DNA of 64,000 bases from Salinicoccus sediminis (GTDB lineage: Bacteria > Bacillota > Bacilli > Staphylococcales > Salinicoccaceae), in NCBI RefSeq assembly GCF_000986795.1, contig NZ_LAYZ01000002.1, positions 124,001-188,000 of the forward strand, written 5' to 3'. Shown here one piece after another: positions 17,902 to 26,442 of this stretch (positions are counted from its first letter, which is position 1; the number at the start of each line of letters is the position of its first letter). A model generated the notes under the pieces. It did not search any database. It saw only the letters and a program-made list of their open reading frames with translations, and was not told the DNA's origin. The translations under genes were made by a program, and so were the position numbers.

Positions 17902-18473
17902 CGTTCTCTTGCCTTCGATTCGAAATCGGTAATAAGGCAGGGGTGTCTCTTATCATCGTTTCCCGATCGATGATAGGAGGAGGCGTTCTCTTGTCTTCGA
18001 TTTGAAATCGGTAATAAGGCAGGGGTGTCTCTTATCATCGTTCCCCGATCGATGATAAGCAAAGACGTTCTCTTGTCTTCGATTTGAAATCGGTAATAAG
18101 GCAGGGGATGTCTCTTATCATCGTTTTCCGATCGATGATAGGCAAAGACGTTCTCTTGTTTTCGATTTGTAATCGGTAATAAGGCAGGGGGTGTCTCTTA
18201 TCATCGTTTCCCGATCGATGATAGGAGGAGACGTTCTCTTGTCTTCGATTTGAAATCGGTAATAAGGCAGGGGTGTCTCTTATCATCGTTCCCCGATCGA
18301 TGATAGGAGGAGGCGTTCTCTTGTCTTCGATTTGAAATCGGTAATAAGGCAGGGGGTGCCTCTTATCATCGTTTTCCGATCGATGATAGGCAAAGGCGTT
18401 CTCTTGTTTTCGATTTGGAATCGGTAATAAGGCAGAGGGTGCCTCTTATCATCGTTTCCCGATCGGTGATAAG
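17902..18473. repeat. Seven tandem 82-83 bp repeats with two hairpins per unit
   Basis: Units begin CGTTCTCTTG at 17902, 17984, 18066, 18149, 18232, 18314 and 18397. Each carries a palindrome CGATTTGAAATCG and a hairpin TATCATCG...CGATGATA. Variants in the loop (TTTCCC, TTCCCC, TTTTCC) recur in that order with period three, so a 248-bp block of three units was copied as a whole. The unit length is not a multiple of three, so the open frames through it are incidental. The array fills the gap between uxuA and the convergent ROK repressor. I do not recognise the family; it is neither a CRISPR nor a classical STAR element. Confidence 0.9.
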
Positions 18474-18542
18474 ACCCTGCCCTCCACCCCGCCCAATCCA
18501 CACACAAAAATACCTCTCTGCATCTGCAGGGAGGTATCCGTA

Positions 18543-19712
18543 TTAATGTGTATGGTGGTATTCATTCAGATCCAGGTGGTTGATATCCAAAAACCTTGCG
18601 AGCGGGACGATGGCAGCACCGAGGGCGCTGGAACGGTCGCCGAGTGAAGAGATGACGATCTCATCATAGTCTATGAATGACGATGACAGCTGCGGCTTGA
18701 CTTCCTCCACAAGCTCAGGGTACTTGGTGAAGATGCTGCTGTTGATGACGAGCTTTTTCGGGTTGAATATATTGATGATGTTGTTCAGCCCTACGGCGAG
18801 AAACGCAATGTAGTCATCAAAAATTTCGCGCGCCTTCTCGTTTTGCTGAAGCGATTCATAAGTCGGATAGTCGTAGAGTTCGATATCGTTTTCCGACAGG
18901 GAGCGTTTAAGAACTTCATCCGAAGCGTACCGTTCGAAACAGCCGTGGTTCCCGCACCGGCAGGGGATGCCGTCCTGCCTGATGATCATATGTCCCACTT
19001 CACCCGCATAGCCGGTGAATCCGCGGAATATTTCATGGTTGAGCAGGATGCCGAGCCCGATACCGCTGGATAATGTCACACAATAGAGGTTGGGCTGGTA
19101 CTCGGTGAATGCCTGTTCGGCGCGGACGGCCATATTGGCATTGTTGTCGGCATAGATGGGTACATTGAAAGTATCCTCGAGTTTTGTGAGAAGCGGCTGT
19201 ATATGGATCTGGTCCGGCGGGGCATAAAGCAGCTCCTTGCTTTCGTTGACAATCCCGTGGAAACTGATGCCGATGCCCACGAGTCTGTTTGGGCTGTGCA
19301 CTTCATCATACTGGCTGATGACCGGCTGCAGAAGGCCGGGCAGGATGTCAATCAGCTGCTCGGTGCGCCTGATATCGAAATCATGCATGTTGTTGTAGAC
19401 GGTCATGCCCCTGAGGTTGACGACGACGATCCGGATATGATTCCGATCGATGTCGACGCCGATGGTATAGGTGCTCATTGGGTTCAGCTCAAGGTTGATC
19501 GGGCGGCGTCCGGGGGACTGGTAATTCTCCACCGGTTTCTCGATGACGAGAGATTGTTCAATCAGCTCGTTCACCTGCGAGGAGACGGTCGCTTTGTTGA
19601 GCCCGGTCCGTTTGGAAATGTTGACTCTGGAAATGGACTTGTTCCGGATGATGTCTTCAAGAACAAGCCGGCGGTTCATGGTTTTTATATAATTCGCATC
19701 ACCGGTAAGCAT
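18543..19712 (-). CDS. ROK family transcriptional repressor (XylR/NagC-like)
   Basis: A 389-residue regulator with an N-terminal winged helix (residues 12-60, SRVNISKRTGLNKATVSSQVN) and a sugar-kinase-fold sensor domain. The ROK zinc site is visible in GIPCRCGNHGCFERYAS near residue 250. The kinase-like part begins TYTIGVDIDRNHIRIVVVNL. The gene is divergent from uxuB and next to uxaC-uxuA, so it probably controls hexuronate use. The gap to uxuB holds a candidate operator with a partial match upstream of dctP-uxaC. Confidence 0.9.
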   Translation of the reverse strand: MLTGDANYIKTMNRRLVLEDIIRNKSISRVNISKRTGLNKATVSSQVNELIEQSLVIEKPVENYQSPGRRPINLELNPMSTYTIGVDIDRNHIRIVVVNLRGMTVYNNMHDFDIRRTEQLIDILPGLLQPVISQYDEVHSPNRLVGIGISFHGIVNESKELLYAPPDQIHIQPLLTKLEDTFNVPIYADNNANMAVRAEQAFTEYQPNLYCVTLSSGIGLGILLNHEIFRGFTGYAGEVGHMIIRQDGIPCRCGNHGCFERYASDEVLKRSLSENDIELYDYPTYESLQQNEKAREIFDDYIAFLAVGLNNIINIFNPKKLVINSSIFTKYPELVEEVKPQLSSSFIDYDEIVISSLGDRSSALGAAIVPLARFLDINHLDLNEYHHTH

Positions 19713-19730
19713 AGAATATCCACCCTCATC

Positions 19731-19751
19731 TTGGTTTACTTATTAAACTGA
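19731..19751. promoter_or_regulatory. Candidate ROK repressor operator between ROK gene and uxuB
   Basis: TTGGTTTAC then TTATTAAACTGA; the core GTTTA-N5-TAAAC is a perfect inverted repeat. The form resembles XylR-type ROK operators (TTnGTTTn...nAAACnAA). It lies in the divergent promoter region of the ROK gene and uxuB. Confidence 0.5.
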
Positions 19752-19809
19752 TTCTAACAAAATATAGTAATATCAGCAATTCGATATCAAATTATCAGGA
19801 GGTAATGAC

Positions 19810-20652
19810 ATGAATAATACAGATCTTTCAGGAAAGACGGCGGTTGTCACAGGCGGCGGGGGAGTGATTGGCTCCCATTTCTGCAAAGCTCTGGCCGGAG
19901 CTGGAGCGAAAGTGGCGATACTGGGGCGCACGCTTGAAAACTGCGAAGCGGTTGCGGAGGAGATCAGGAAGGACGGCGGCGAAGCGGTCGGAATCAGCTG
20001 TGATGTGACGGATAAGACTTCTGTCGAAGCGGCGAGAAGCGAGATCAGTGAAAAATTCGGCACGTGCGACATTCTCGTAAACGGAGCCGGAGGCAACAAC
20101 CCGTCCGCATCGACTGACGACGAATACCTCGATACCGACAAGATCGACGATTCGAACGTCAAGGACTTCTTCGAGCTCGACACCGACGGCATCGATTTCG
20201 TGTTCAAGCTCAATTTCCTTGACACACTCATCCCGTCCCAGATTTTCGGACGTGACATGGCGCTAAAAGAGCATGCGACAGTCATCAATATCTCATCCAT
20301 GAACGCCTATACGCCGCTTACGAAGATCCCGGCATACAGCGGGGCGAAGTCTTCGGTGACGAACTTCACCCAGTGGCTGAGCGTCTATCTTTCCAAAACA
20401 GGCGTCAGAGTCAACGGCATCGCACCGGGCTTCCTTGCCACCAAGCAGAATAAAGATCTCCTGTTCGACGGTGACGGCAATCTGACCGACAGGAGCCATA
20501 AGATCATCAGTGCCACACCGATGGGCCGTTTCGGTGAACCGGAGGAGCTCCTCGGCACGCTGCTCTACCTCGCCGATCATAAGGCATCCGGCTTCGTCAC
20601 AGGCATAACGATCCCTGTCGACGGCGGTTTCTCGGCATATTCAGGTGTGTAA
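19810..20652 (+). CDS. uxuB: D-mannonate oxidoreductase (fructuronate reductase), SDR type
   Basis: A 280-residue SDR resembling B. subtilis UxuB (YjmF), which reduces D-fructuronate to D-mannonate with NADH, the step between UxaC and UxuA. Cofactor motif TGGGGVIGSHFCKAL at residues 15-29, NGAGGNNPSAST near residue 91, ISSMNAYTPLTKIPAYSGAK with the catalytic Ser, Tyr and Lys. The acidic insertion EYLDTDKIDDSNVKDFFELD is typical of this subgroup. E. coli UxuB is an unrelated longer enzyme. CAGGAGG precedes ATG. Monocistronic with its own terminator. Confidence 0.9.
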   Translation: MNNTDLSGKTAVVTGGGGVIGSHFCKALAGAGAKVAILGRTLENCEAVAEEIRKDGGEAVGISCDVTDKTSVEAARSEISEKFGTCDILVNGAGGNNPSASTDDEYLDTDKIDDSNVKDFFELDTDGIDFVFKLNFLDTLIPSQIFGRDMALKEHATVINISSMNAYTPLTKIPAYSGAKSSVTNFTQWLSVYLSKTGVRVNGIAPGFLATKQNKDLLFDGDGNLTDRSHKIISATPMGRFGEPEELLGTLLYLADHKASGFVTGITIPVDGGFSAYSGV

Positions 20653-20660
20653 AACAAAAA

Positions 20661-20690
20661 AACAGCTGTCCGCATAGGCGGACAGCTGTT
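20661..20690. terminator. Bidirectional terminator between uxuB and kdgK
   Basis: AACAGCTGTCCGC faces GCGGACAGCTGTT across a 4-base loop, with A-run and T-run flanks. Confidence 0.92.
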
Positions 20691-20694
20691 TTTT

Positions 20695-21708
20695 TCATCG
20701 TTTCACTTCTCTGGTTGCATCGAGCACACTGCCCATCGTGGCGATGTCTTCGGTCAGGAAATCCCCGCTGATCGTATGCTTGTAAAGCATGTTGCCGAGT
20801 GCGTTCTGCAGTGTGTCTGCGTAACTCATCTCAGCATCCATGAGACCGTGGATAACGCCTGCCGTGAAGGCGTCCCCTGTACCGATGCGGTCGAGGATTT
20901 CGACTTCGTAGGCATCTGTCTCGTGGATGGCACCGCCTGTTGAGATCATCCCCTTGATGACATTCCTGTTGGAATGGACCACTGTGCGCTGTGTGAATGC
21001 GATGTGCGACACGCCGTATTCCTTGTGGATCCGCTCAAGTATCGGCTTGAGTGTATCAGCATCCGGATTGCGTTCGAGTCCGTCTTTGATCTCTTTGCCG
21101 TCCTCGATCAGCTCAAGCGGCTCGTAGCCGAAGATGACATCGCAGTATTTGACGAACTTCGTCATCGTCTTCCTCGCTTCTTCGAAACTCCACAGATTGC
21201 CGCGGAAGTTCAGGTCGGCGCTGATCTTCATGCCGCGCGCCTTTGCGGCTTCCAGCGCATCCATGAGCACTGCCTGCATTTCAGTGTTGAGCGCAGGGGT
21301 GATGCCGCTGAAGTGGAACCAGTCATAGCCTTCGAACGCCTTGTCAAAAGCGTAGTCGGCCCTGGTGGACTGTTCAAGGCTGGAATATTTGCGGTCGTAT
21401 ATGACAGAAGATCCGCGGACATTGAATCCCTTTTCAAGGAAATATGTCCCCATACGCTGACCCTGCAGATTGATGTGCTCCGTTTCGATGTCATTGCTTT
21501 TGAGCATGGATACAGTCCGCCTGCCGAAACCGTTGTCCGGAAGGGAAGTGATCATCGAGACGTCCACGCCCGAAGCGGCAAGGCTCATTGCGACGTTCAT
21601 TTCACTGCCGCCGATATTGATGTTGAAATGGCCGGCAGTCTTGAAAGTATCGGCGGCTTCAGTGCTGAGCCGCATCATGATTTCCCCGAAAGTGATGAAG
21701 CGCATCAT
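20695..21708 (-). CDS. kdgK: 2-dehydro-3-deoxygluconokinase
   Basis: A 337-residue PfkB-family sugar kinase that phosphorylates KDG to KDPG. It opens ITFGEIMMRLSTEAADTF and carries INIGGSEMNVAMSLAASGVD (sugar-binding part) and the PfkB signature DRIGTGDAFTAGVIHGL near residue 270 with the catalytic Asp. The start ATG overlaps the eda stop by four bases (ATGA), showing translational coupling; GGGGGAAG precedes it. Together with eda it completes the Entner-Doudoroff-like end of hexuronate breakdown. Confidence 0.94.
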   Translation of the reverse strand: MMRFITFGEIMMRLSTEAADTFKTAGHFNINIGGSEMNVAMSLAASGVDVSMITSLPDNGFGRRTVSMLKSNDIETEHINLQGQRMGTYFLEKGFNVRGSSVIYDRKYSSLEQSTRADYAFDKAFEGYDWFHFSGITPALNTEMQAVLMDALEAAKARGMKISADLNFRGNLWSFEEARKTMTKFVKYCDVIFGYEPLELIEDGKEIKDGLERNPDADTLKPILERIHKEYGVSHIAFTQRTVVHSNRNVIKGMISTGGAIHETDAYEVEILDRIGTGDAFTAGVIHGLMDAEMSYADTLQNALGNMLYKHTISGDFLTEDIATMGSVLDATREVKR

Positions 21709-22346
21709 TCTTCCCCCTTCACTTGTGCTTCGTAGACAGCGACGAAACTCTCTGTGTTGGCTTTGACAACTTCAGGATTGGACCCGTCGTACCCTTTGGC
21801 GAGTGCACTGCCGATGCCGACGGCAAAAGCGCCGTTTTCCATCCATTCGGCCATGTTGTCTTTATCGACCCCGCCGGATGGCATGAGGTTGGCATGCGGT
21901 ATCGGACCTTTGATATCCTTGATGAAGGAAGTGCCAAGCACGCCGCCCGGGAATACTTTCAGTACATCGACACCGGATTTCATCGCAGTGACAACTTCAG
22001 TTGCGGTGGCGCATCCCGGCAGATAGGGGATCTGGTTCAGGTTGCACAGTTCGGAAACCCCGGCGTCAAAATGCGGACTGACGACATACTGTGCCCCGCG
22101 GCGGATCGCCTCGTCGGCAGTTTCCCGTGACATGACCGTCCCGGCGCCGACGCAGATATCCCCGCGTCCGGCGAAATGCTCGATCAGTTCGCTCGCCCCC
22201 GGTGTAGTGTAGGTGATTTCAATGTTTCTGATGCCGCCTTCTACAATGCTGTCGATCATTTTAACAGTATCGTCGAACCCTTTGCCGCGGACGACGGCGA
22301 TCAGATAGTTCTTTCGGATTTTATTCAGAATGTCGAATTTCTTCAT
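21705..22346 (-). CDS. eda: KDPG/KHG aldolase
   Basis: A 213-residue class I aldolase splitting KDPG into pyruvate and glyceraldehyde 3-phosphate. Motifs include LIAVVRGKGFDDTVKMIDSI, the Glu of RNIEITYTTPGASELI, GAGTVMSRETADEAIRRGAQ, then PYLPGCATATEVVTAMKSGVDVLKVFPG with the Schiff-base Lys. Start at 22346 follows GGGAG by 8 bases; a long upstream in-frame extension runs through the promoter and is rejected. First gene of the eda-kdgK operon, divergent from kdgR. Confidence 0.94.
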   Translation of the reverse strand: MKKFDILNKIRKNYLIAVVRGKGFDDTVKMIDSIVEGGIRNIEITYTTPGASELIEHFAGRGDICVGAGTVMSRETADEAIRRGAQYVVSPHFDAGVSELCNLNQIPYLPGCATATEVVTAMKSGVDVLKVFPGGVLGTSFIKDIKGPIPHANLMPSGGVDKDNMAEWMENGAFAVGIGSALAKGYDGSNPEVVKANTESFVAVYEAQVKGEE

Positions 22347-22418
22347 GATCTTCACTCCCAAGTGGATATTTGCTTGACTGCATGCTAGGTTAAATGTAGA
22401 TTGGAAATAAAAATAGAG

Positions 22419-22439
22419 CGTTTTACTAAAACGTTTTAC
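22419..22439. promoter_or_regulatory. Candidate KdgR operator between eda and kdgR
   Basis: CGTTTTAC occurs twice 13 bases apart, and the second copy is part of the 12-bp palindrome TAAAACGTTTTA (22427-22438). LacI-family repressors bind such CG-centred palindromes. Being in the divergent gap it could control both eda-kdgK and kdgR itself. Confidence 0.55.
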
Positions 22440-22457
22440 CCTTGGGAGCATTATAAC

Positions 22458-23423
22458 ATGAAAAGGATAACAATCAAAGATGTGGCAGAGCGCTCGGGCG
22501 TCTCGGTCAGCACCGTTTCCCAGTATCTCAACGGGCGGTATAACTATATGGGGGAAGCCACCAGGAACAGGATAAAAGAAGCGGTGGTCGAGCTCGGATA
22601 CCGTCCCAATTTCATGGCCAGGAATCTAAAGAGCAGATCGACAAAGACGGTGGGGATCATCGTGTCGAACATCCTGCATCATTTTGCCGTATCACTCACA
22701 AGGAAGATCGAAGATTACTGTGATGAAAACAACTATAACCTGATCATATGCAATGCCGACGATGATCCCGAGAAAGAGGGGAAGTACATCAGCAGCCTGA
22801 TTGAAAAGCAGGTCGACGGCATGATCATCATGCCGACCACTGCGAATGATGCCCTGTATAAGAGCCTCGCCAACCAGAATTTCCCGGTGGTGTTCGTCGA
22901 CAGGTTCATGGAGCATGTGGATATACCATCCTTCAAGCTGGATAACCACCATGCGATGGAAATGGCATTTGAATATCTGCAGAATAAAAAGATCGAAAAC
23001 TTCTATTATATCGGTACTTCGGATGAAATGGACATTACTCCGCGGGTCGAACGCCTGGCCCGGTTCAAGGAACTGGCACCGGAACAAAAAGTCATCACAG
23101 GGGAGAACGATGCACTCTACTCACATATAGAAAAAGAGTTTGCAGGCGGGAAGTCGAATGGCATCATACTTGCCAATGACTTCGCACTTATGGCATTCCT
23201 GGAATTCGCGAATGAAGTACACCTGGATCTTGAAAAAAATCAGCTGATTGCGATAGATGATGTCCCGCTGGCAGATGTATATCGCCCGCGGATTTCCACG
23301 ATTGTACAGCCGGTCGAAGAGATCGCCAAAAATGCATATATGGCATTAATGGATAAAATCGAGGGTGGAGCAGGACCTGACAAAATGGTAAACAGCTATA
23401 AAGGGAAACTCATAGAGAGATGA
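22458..23423 (+). CDS. kdgR: LacI-family repressor, KdgR-like
   Basis: A 321-residue LacI/GalR regulator. The N-terminal helix-turn-helix and hinge are clear: TIKDVAERSGVSVSTVSQYL at residues 4-23, then ATRNRIKEAVVELGYRPNFMA. The rest is a periplasmic-binding-like sensor domain starting KTVGIIVSNILHHF. It is divergent from eda-kdgK, the layout expected for KdgR, which responds to KDG or KDPG. GGGAG precedes ATG at 22458; an upstream in-frame extension would run through the candidate operator. Identity as KdgR rests on context. Confidence 0.85.
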   Translation: MKRITIKDVAERSGVSVSTVSQYLNGRYNYMGEATRNRIKEAVVELGYRPNFMARNLKSRSTKTVGIIVSNILHHFAVSLTRKIEDYCDENNYNLIICNADDDPEKEGKYISSLIEKQVDGMIIMPTTANDALYKSLANQNFPVVFVDRFMEHVDIPSFKLDNHHAMEMAFEYLQNKKIENFYYIGTSDEMDITPRVERLARFKELAPEQKVITGENDALYSHIEKEFAGGKSNGIILANDFALMAFLEFANEVHLDLEKNQLIAIDDVPLADVYRPRISTIVQPVEEIAKNAYMALMDKIEGGAGPDKMVNSYKGKLIER

Positions 23424-23434
23424 TCAGGAACAAA

Positions 23435-23472
23435 AGAGGGGGAGGATATCATGATGATATCCTCCCCCTCTT
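23435..23472. terminator. Bidirectional terminator between kdgR and methyltransferase gene
   Basis: AGAGGGGGAGGATATCA faces GATATCCTCCCCCTCT, a very stable hairpin with a small loop and a T-rich tail. Confidence 0.9.
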
Positions 23473-23491
23473 ATTTATATGGTATGCTGAA

Positions 23492-24262
23492 TCACCATTT
23501 CACAGAGCTTAATAGTACAGCCTCTCCCTGAAACGATTCGATTTTACCTGCATCTGACTGGATGCGGAACTTCTGTGTCACTTTTTCATCTGCTTCAAGC
23601 ATTATGCGGGTCAGTGTTCTCTTCTCCTGATCCATCAAATGCATCCGGGTGCACCAGTCTTCAAAGTCAAAGTGTTTTTCGAAGCGGTGCATCTCGACAA
23701 TCTCGAAGGCGGTATGTTCAAGCATGCGCAGCCATTCCGTCTTCTTCCAGGCCCGGTGATGACTGTAGTCGCGTATTTTTTCGATCTTATTATAGAAATC
23801 ATCGAACGCATCCTCTTCAGGTGCAACATTATCATCCAGCAGGAAGCGGCCGCCTGGTTTCAGTACACGGTATACTTCCTTTATGAAGTCCCCGATATTC
23901 GGGAAGTGATGGGGTGCAATCCGGCAGGTGACAATGTCGAATGATTCATCCTCAAACGGCATCTTCTCGGCATCGCCTTCGACAAACTCTACATTACTGT
24001 GGCCATTGCCCTCAATGAATTTCCCGGCGTTCTCAAGCATTTCAGGTGTGATATCCATCGCTGTCACTTTTTTGACGAGTGGAGCGAGGGCATTCGCCGT
24101 ATGCCCGCCGCCTGTGGCGACGTCAAGCGCATATTCCGTTTCTTCAGCATGTGCCATTTCAATCAGTGCTGCAAGATCCCCGCCGCTGCGATGTATTTTG
24201 CTGCTTACATAAAGACCCGCACTGCGCCCGAACTGGTTTTTAACATCCTGTTTGATATCCAT
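23492..24262 (-). CDS. Class I SAM-dependent methyltransferase
   Basis: A 256-residue methyltransferase with the Methyltransf_11 pattern: motif I YALDVATGGGHTANALAP at about residues 45-62, acidic motif II, EGDAEKMPFEDESFDIVTCR (motif III and post), and VLKPGGRFLLDDN. It resembles UbiE/YcgJ-like enzymes; the substrate is unknown. Start at 24262 has AAGGGG 9 bases upstream; two ATGs further upstream overlap that site. Confidence 0.85.
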   Translation of the reverse strand: MDIKQDVKNQFGRSAGLYVSSKIHRSGGDLAALIEMAHAEETEYALDVATGGGHTANALAPLVKKVTAMDITPEMLENAGKFIEGNGHSNVEFVEGDAEKMPFEDESFDIVTCRIAPHHFPNIGDFIKEVYRVLKPGGRFLLDDNVAPEEDAFDDFYNKIEKIRDYSHHRAWKKTEWLRMLEHTAFEIVEMHRFEKHFDFEDWCTRMHLMDQEKRTLTRIMLEADEKVTQKFRIQSDAGKIESFQGEAVLLSSVKW

Positions 24263-24435
24263 GCATATCATCCCCTTCATCATTTTGATAGAAGATTCAA
24301 AATACTCATCAGAAATACTGTATCATACATCTAATAATAAGTTTAATCTATTATTAATATCATTAATGATAAGTTTTTATGATATATATATTTTAAGATA
24401 ATTTGAATCTTGACTATATCGACTCTATGCTTTAA

Positions 24436-24456
24436 AATTAGTTAGTCTAACTAATT
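24436..24456. promoter_or_regulatory. Perfect 21-bp palindrome, candidate MarR operator
   Basis: AATTAGTTAG and CTAACTAATT are perfect 10-bp arms around one central base, ending 14 bases before the marR ATG and so over the likely transcription start. This is a typical autoregulatory operator of a MarR-family dimer. Confidence 0.75.
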
Positions 24457-24470
24457 AAAGAGGTGTATCC

Positions 24471-24878
24471 ATGCGTATTGAACAGGAATTCTTTGATGCA
24501 TATGTAGCTCTGTACCGCCCGTATATCAACAGGGCGAACAGCATTCTGACTGCATATAACCTGTACAGCTCCCAGTGGCTGATTCTGAAGGATATTGCGA
24601 AGCACGGCACGACGACTCTGGCGGATGTCAGCAGGCGGCGGCAGATCGAGAAGCCGACGGCGAACAAAGTGATCAAGCATCTGCTGGAGCTCGGTCTCAT
24701 ACAATCCGAGCAGGGCGAGGACCGGCGGGTCAAAAACCTGACGATGACAGAAGACGGGGTCGATCTTTATGATGAAGTACGGAAGAAGATGGACGAAATG
24801 CAGCGCGAAGTGCTGCAGGATGTAGACCAGGAACAGCTGGAAACGATGATCACCAACTTTGAAAAAATGAAAATATAG
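24471..24878 (+). CDS. MarR family transcriptional regulator
   Basis: A 135-residue winged-helix regulator. The pattern LTAYNLYSSQWLILKDIAKHG, LADVSRRRQIEKPTANKVIK (recognition helix, residues 45-64) and GEDRRVKNLTMTEDGVDLYD (wing) is standard MarR. AGAGGTG precedes ATG. It is 14 bases before an MFS exporter gene and has a perfect palindrome in its promoter, so it probably represses the pair and is released by a substrate of the exporter. Confidence 0.9.
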   Translation: MRIEQEFFDAYVALYRPYINRANSILTAYNLYSSQWLILKDIAKHGTTTLADVSRRRQIEKPTANKVIKHLLELGLIQSEQGEDRRVKNLTMTEDGVDLYDEVRKKMDEMQREVLQDVDQEQLETMITNFEKMKI

Positions 24879-24892
24879 AAAGGGTCCTCAGT

Positions 24893-26110
24893 TTGACGAA
24901 CAAAGAATATTTGAGCGACAGGATTTGGACGAGGGAATTTGTCATCCTGTTCCTGTATCATTTCATAATAATGTTTTCGATGTATGTATCGATTGTGACA
25001 ATAGGGAATTTTGCGATAGAGAATTTTGATGCGAGTGTGAGCACCGCCGGATTGGTGGCAAGTATATTCATCGTCGGGGTGCTCATAGGAAGGGCAGTGT
25101 CCGGCCATCAGGTGAACCGCATCGGTGCAAGGAAGATCATGTATATCGGCACAGTCCTCTTCTTCCTTACTTACGGTCTTTATTTCGTAGAAGGCGGACT
25201 GGCACTGCTGATAGCAGCACGTCTCCTGAACGGGTTTGCGACAGGGGTGGTCAGCACGTCGCTGAACACACTGGCCACGATTTCAGTGCCCGAGAACCGG
25301 AGAGGGGAGGGCATCAGCTATTTCAGCCTCAGTTTTGTCCTCGGCTCGGCAGTCGGGCCGTTCCTCGGCTTCCTGCTATTTGAAATCATGAGCTTCAATA
25401 CGATGCTCATCCTCGTGCTGGCAGCAGTACTGATCGTTGCACTGATGACGCCGCTGGTCAAGATAAACAATATCAGCGGGGATTATAAACCGGAGACAGG
25501 ACGGTTCAAAATGATAGACCGCAAGGCGCTGCCGATGGGCTTCTCCGTTCTGTTCATGGGACTGGCGTATGCCTCCATACTGTCATTCCTAAACCTGTAC
25601 GCCATAGAAGTCAACCTGATCACAGCAGCCAGCTTCTTCTTCCTGGTCTACTCCGCAGTCGTCATGCTCACACGGCCGGTGACAGGGAGGATATTGGACC
25701 AGAAAGGCGCAAACATCGTCATATATCCGACATTCATCTTCATGGCCATCGGATTCTACATCCTCGGCAACTCCACAACCAGTTTCGTCATGCTGCTCGC
25801 AGGCGCACTCATCGGGCTCGGATTCGGCAACTTCCAGTCCATGGCCCAGACACTGTCCGTCAATCTGGCAGACAAAGAGAATGTCGGACTCGCAACATCC
25901 ACATACTTCATAATGCTCGAAGTCGGACTCGGGTTCGGCCCATTCTTCCTCGGCTTCCTCGTACCATCACTCGGCTACGGCGGACTGTACCAGTTCCTCG
26001 TATTGTCGATCATGGCAGCGATGGTGATATTCTACTTCGTGTACGGCAGGCATGAGAGCAGGGATAAAAGCATGGACACCGGAAAAGTGGAAGAGAATAT
26101 AGTGGACTGA
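24893..26110 (+). CDS. MFS transporter (YfkF/YwoG-like)
   Basis: A 405-residue major facilitator with twelve membrane segments. Signature A appears in GRAVSGHQVNRIGARKIMYI (loop 2-3) and again as TRPVTGRILDQKGANIVIYP in the second half. The start is a TTG, since AAAGGG stands 8 bases before it and the reading frame has no nearer ATG. It is co-transcribed with the upstream marR. The substrate is unknown; drug or metabolite export is usual for this layout. Confidence 0.87.
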   Translation: MTNKEYLSDRIWTREFVILFLYHFIIMFSMYVSIVTIGNFAIENFDASVSTAGLVASIFIVGVLIGRAVSGHQVNRIGARKIMYIGTVLFFLTYGLYFVEGGLALLIAARLLNGFATGVVSTSLNTLATISVPENRRGEGISYFSLSFVLGSAVGPFLGFLLFEIMSFNTMLILVLAAVLIVALMTPLVKINNISGDYKPETGRFKMIDRKALPMGFSVLFMGLAYASILSFLNLYAIEVNLITAASFFFLVYSAVVMLTRPVTGRILDQKGANIVIYPTFIFMAIGFYILGNSTTSFVMLLAGALIGLGFGNFQSMAQTLSVNLADKENVGLATSTYFIMLEVGLGFGPFFLGFLVPSLGYGGLYQFLVLSIMAAMVIFYFVYGRHESRDKSMDTGKVEENIVD

Positions 26111-26148
26111 AGATAGTACAAAGAAATATTCAGATGAAAACATCCCAA

Positions 26149-26177
26149 GGCGTAAAATCAAACAAGATTTTACGTCT
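26149..26177 (+). terminator. Terminator after the marR-MFS operon
   Basis: GGCGTAAAATC faces GATTTTACGTC (one G-T pair), followed by TTTTT. This marks the end of the core-like region before the restriction genes. Confidence 0.85.
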
Positions 26178-26442
26178 TTTTGTAAGTGGGGAAAGATGTA
26201 ACCACTTTTATTCAGGGCGTTGTCTTTTTGGCAGTTTGAATCAAAAGTGTCTATCAGGATATTGGGTGATATATGCTTTAATAATCTTTTACGGCTTGAT
26301 GTAATCCTATGTTAAGCTAAAAGGGACGGTGTTTGTAAATTCCCTTCTTTTGTTCTCTGACAAATGATGGAATATGAAACTGGATTACCTGCATTTCGTA
26401 AAAAATACATAAACAATATTATAGAAAAAGGAATAGATAGAA
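26178..26442. other. Non-coding stretch upstream of hsdM
   Basis: 265 AT-rich bases with no supported gene. The hsdM promoter should lie here; I see TTGATG at 26296 but no convincing paired -10 box, and no clear inverted repeat. Confidence 0.5.

Noticed and set aside
17902-18473. CRISPR array or repetitive protein genes on the minus strand
   Set aside because: Units are contiguous without unique spacers, so it is not CRISPR. The 82/83-bp period is not a multiple of three, so open frames through it shift from unit to unit and are incidental.
22347-22451. N-terminal extension of the KDPG aldolase
   Set aside because: It runs through the divergent promoter and the candidate KdgR operator; the ATG at 22346 has the ribosome binding site and the family's usual N-terminus.
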